DNA of 64,000 nucleotides from Chaenocephalus aceratus (Eukaryota > Chordata > Actinopteri > Perciformes > Channichthyidae), in contig CM043793.1 in assembly GCA_023974075.1 (NCBI GenBank), positions 4,715,396 through 4,779,395 of the forward strand, written 5' to 3'. Within the stretch, counting starts at the first letter, position 1; each line of letters starts with the position of its first letter. The notes under the pieces are model-generated. The model worked only from the letters and a program-made list of their open reading frames with translations, was not told the origin of the DNA and ran no database searches. This document shows positions 62,881-64,000 of this stretch, one piece after another. Position numbers and translations under genes: made by a program.

Positions 62881-63571
62881 AGATAGAATACATTAAGTTT
62901 CACTTAAAAAAATGTTGTCACTCTCAAAAACAGGTTCAAACATCAAATATCAGTTCTCCCAACTCCTATCAGGTGATCCATAATACGTAGCTGGAAACTG
63001 TGGAGTCCTATTTGTGTCTGCACTCTATTTCTATTCTAGTCAAGAAGCATAAGAAGAAGTACTACTTTTTCCACAAATTAGGTTTTTCAAATCCTCTGCT
63101 TACTTGAAAAAGCTATTTTTTCCATCCCATTTGAACTACTGTTATTCATTCTGTTTATTTTTAAAATAAAGCCATTAGTGTCAACTTTCAAGTCTCTTCA
63201 CAATCGACATTTCTTCATATTTTACTATTCCTTAATCTAAAAAAGACAAATCATGTGTTGCGTTTGTTATTTCAGGCACTTTGTAACTTATGCTTTGAAA
63301 AGTAGTATAGAAATAAGACTTGTATTCCTAATACATCTTAAAACTAAACCTTTTGCTTTAATGCAGAACAAAGGCAGCTTGAAAGAAGCTTAGGACTGAT
63401 TGAAACGCAATGGAAAAGCAGAAGACTTATGTCAGCTCTCTCCAACTTATTTAATCACCAGGAGTGCTGGGGGAAGACCGACTTTGATTAAGACCACCTC
63501 ACCGATCAATAAAGTCCTTGAACTTGCATAAGTCACTGCTGGCCACTCTCAATATTACTGATAACTGCCCC
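62881..63571. other. Non-coding sequence, possibly hAT interior
   Basis: AT-rich with no supported frame. It could be the remainder of the hAT-like element. Confidence 0.35.

Positions 63572-64000
<429 letters not shown>

Overview
This window is nuclear DNA from a vertebrate, most likely a teleost fish. The clues are long CA/GT microsatellites, several fish-type hAT, TTAA-target and Helitron-like elements, L2/CR1-type LINE ends with the tail seen in many fish genomes, and a tyrosine-recombinase (DIRS-type) retroelement. There is no operon-like gene packing and no complete host protein-coding gene, rRNA or tRNA gene. Most long open frames are artefacts of simple repeats. Family names rest on protein motifs, terminal inverted repeats (TIRs) and target-site duplications (TSDs) read by eye; no database was searched.

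Layout. 0-5.5 kb: sparse sequence, a small hAT-like element, a 1 kb TIR element, and two SINE units, the second split by a hAT element (copy A). 5.6-9.7 kb: a degraded DIRS-like element on the minus strand, itself hit by a BED-finger hAT, lying next to two spliced zinc-finger exons. 10.4-17.1 kb: a transposon-derived module, then a large inverted duplication of short tandem units whose left arm carries hAT copy B. 19-21 kb: a 1.3 kb TIR element with an internal minisatellite. 21-25 kb: mostly unique sequence and a 266 bp CA tract. 25.2-28.6 kb: a composite element with an 11 bp TSD and a nested hAT, then a foldback element with telomere-like repeats in its stem. 29-31.6 kb: a minus-strand Helitron-like copy and an L2 LINE 3' end. 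31.6-36.5 kb: mostly unique sequence. 37-38 kb: a 21 bp minisatellite. 38.5-41 kb: a second, oppositely oriented Helitron-like copy. 43.1-45.3 kb: a 30 bp minisatellite. 46.8-48.1 kb: hAT copy C with a nested TIR element. 48.2-48.9 kb: a decamer array. 48.9-52.7 kb: the deepest nest of insertions. 54.3-58.3 kb: TTAA-flanked elements. 58-64 kb: mostly unique sequence, a foldback element and a partial hAT.

The relations between elements are more informative than the elements alone. Several insertions can be ordered in time: hAT inside DIRS; solo LTR and L2 inside a hAT inside a TTAA element inside an older element; and two hAT copies that both carry the same passenger element. I found no convincing new functional system. 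The best leads are structural: shared internal modules between unrelated transposons, repeated RFX-like palindromes in the Helitron-like copies, and the telomere-like stem of the foldback element.
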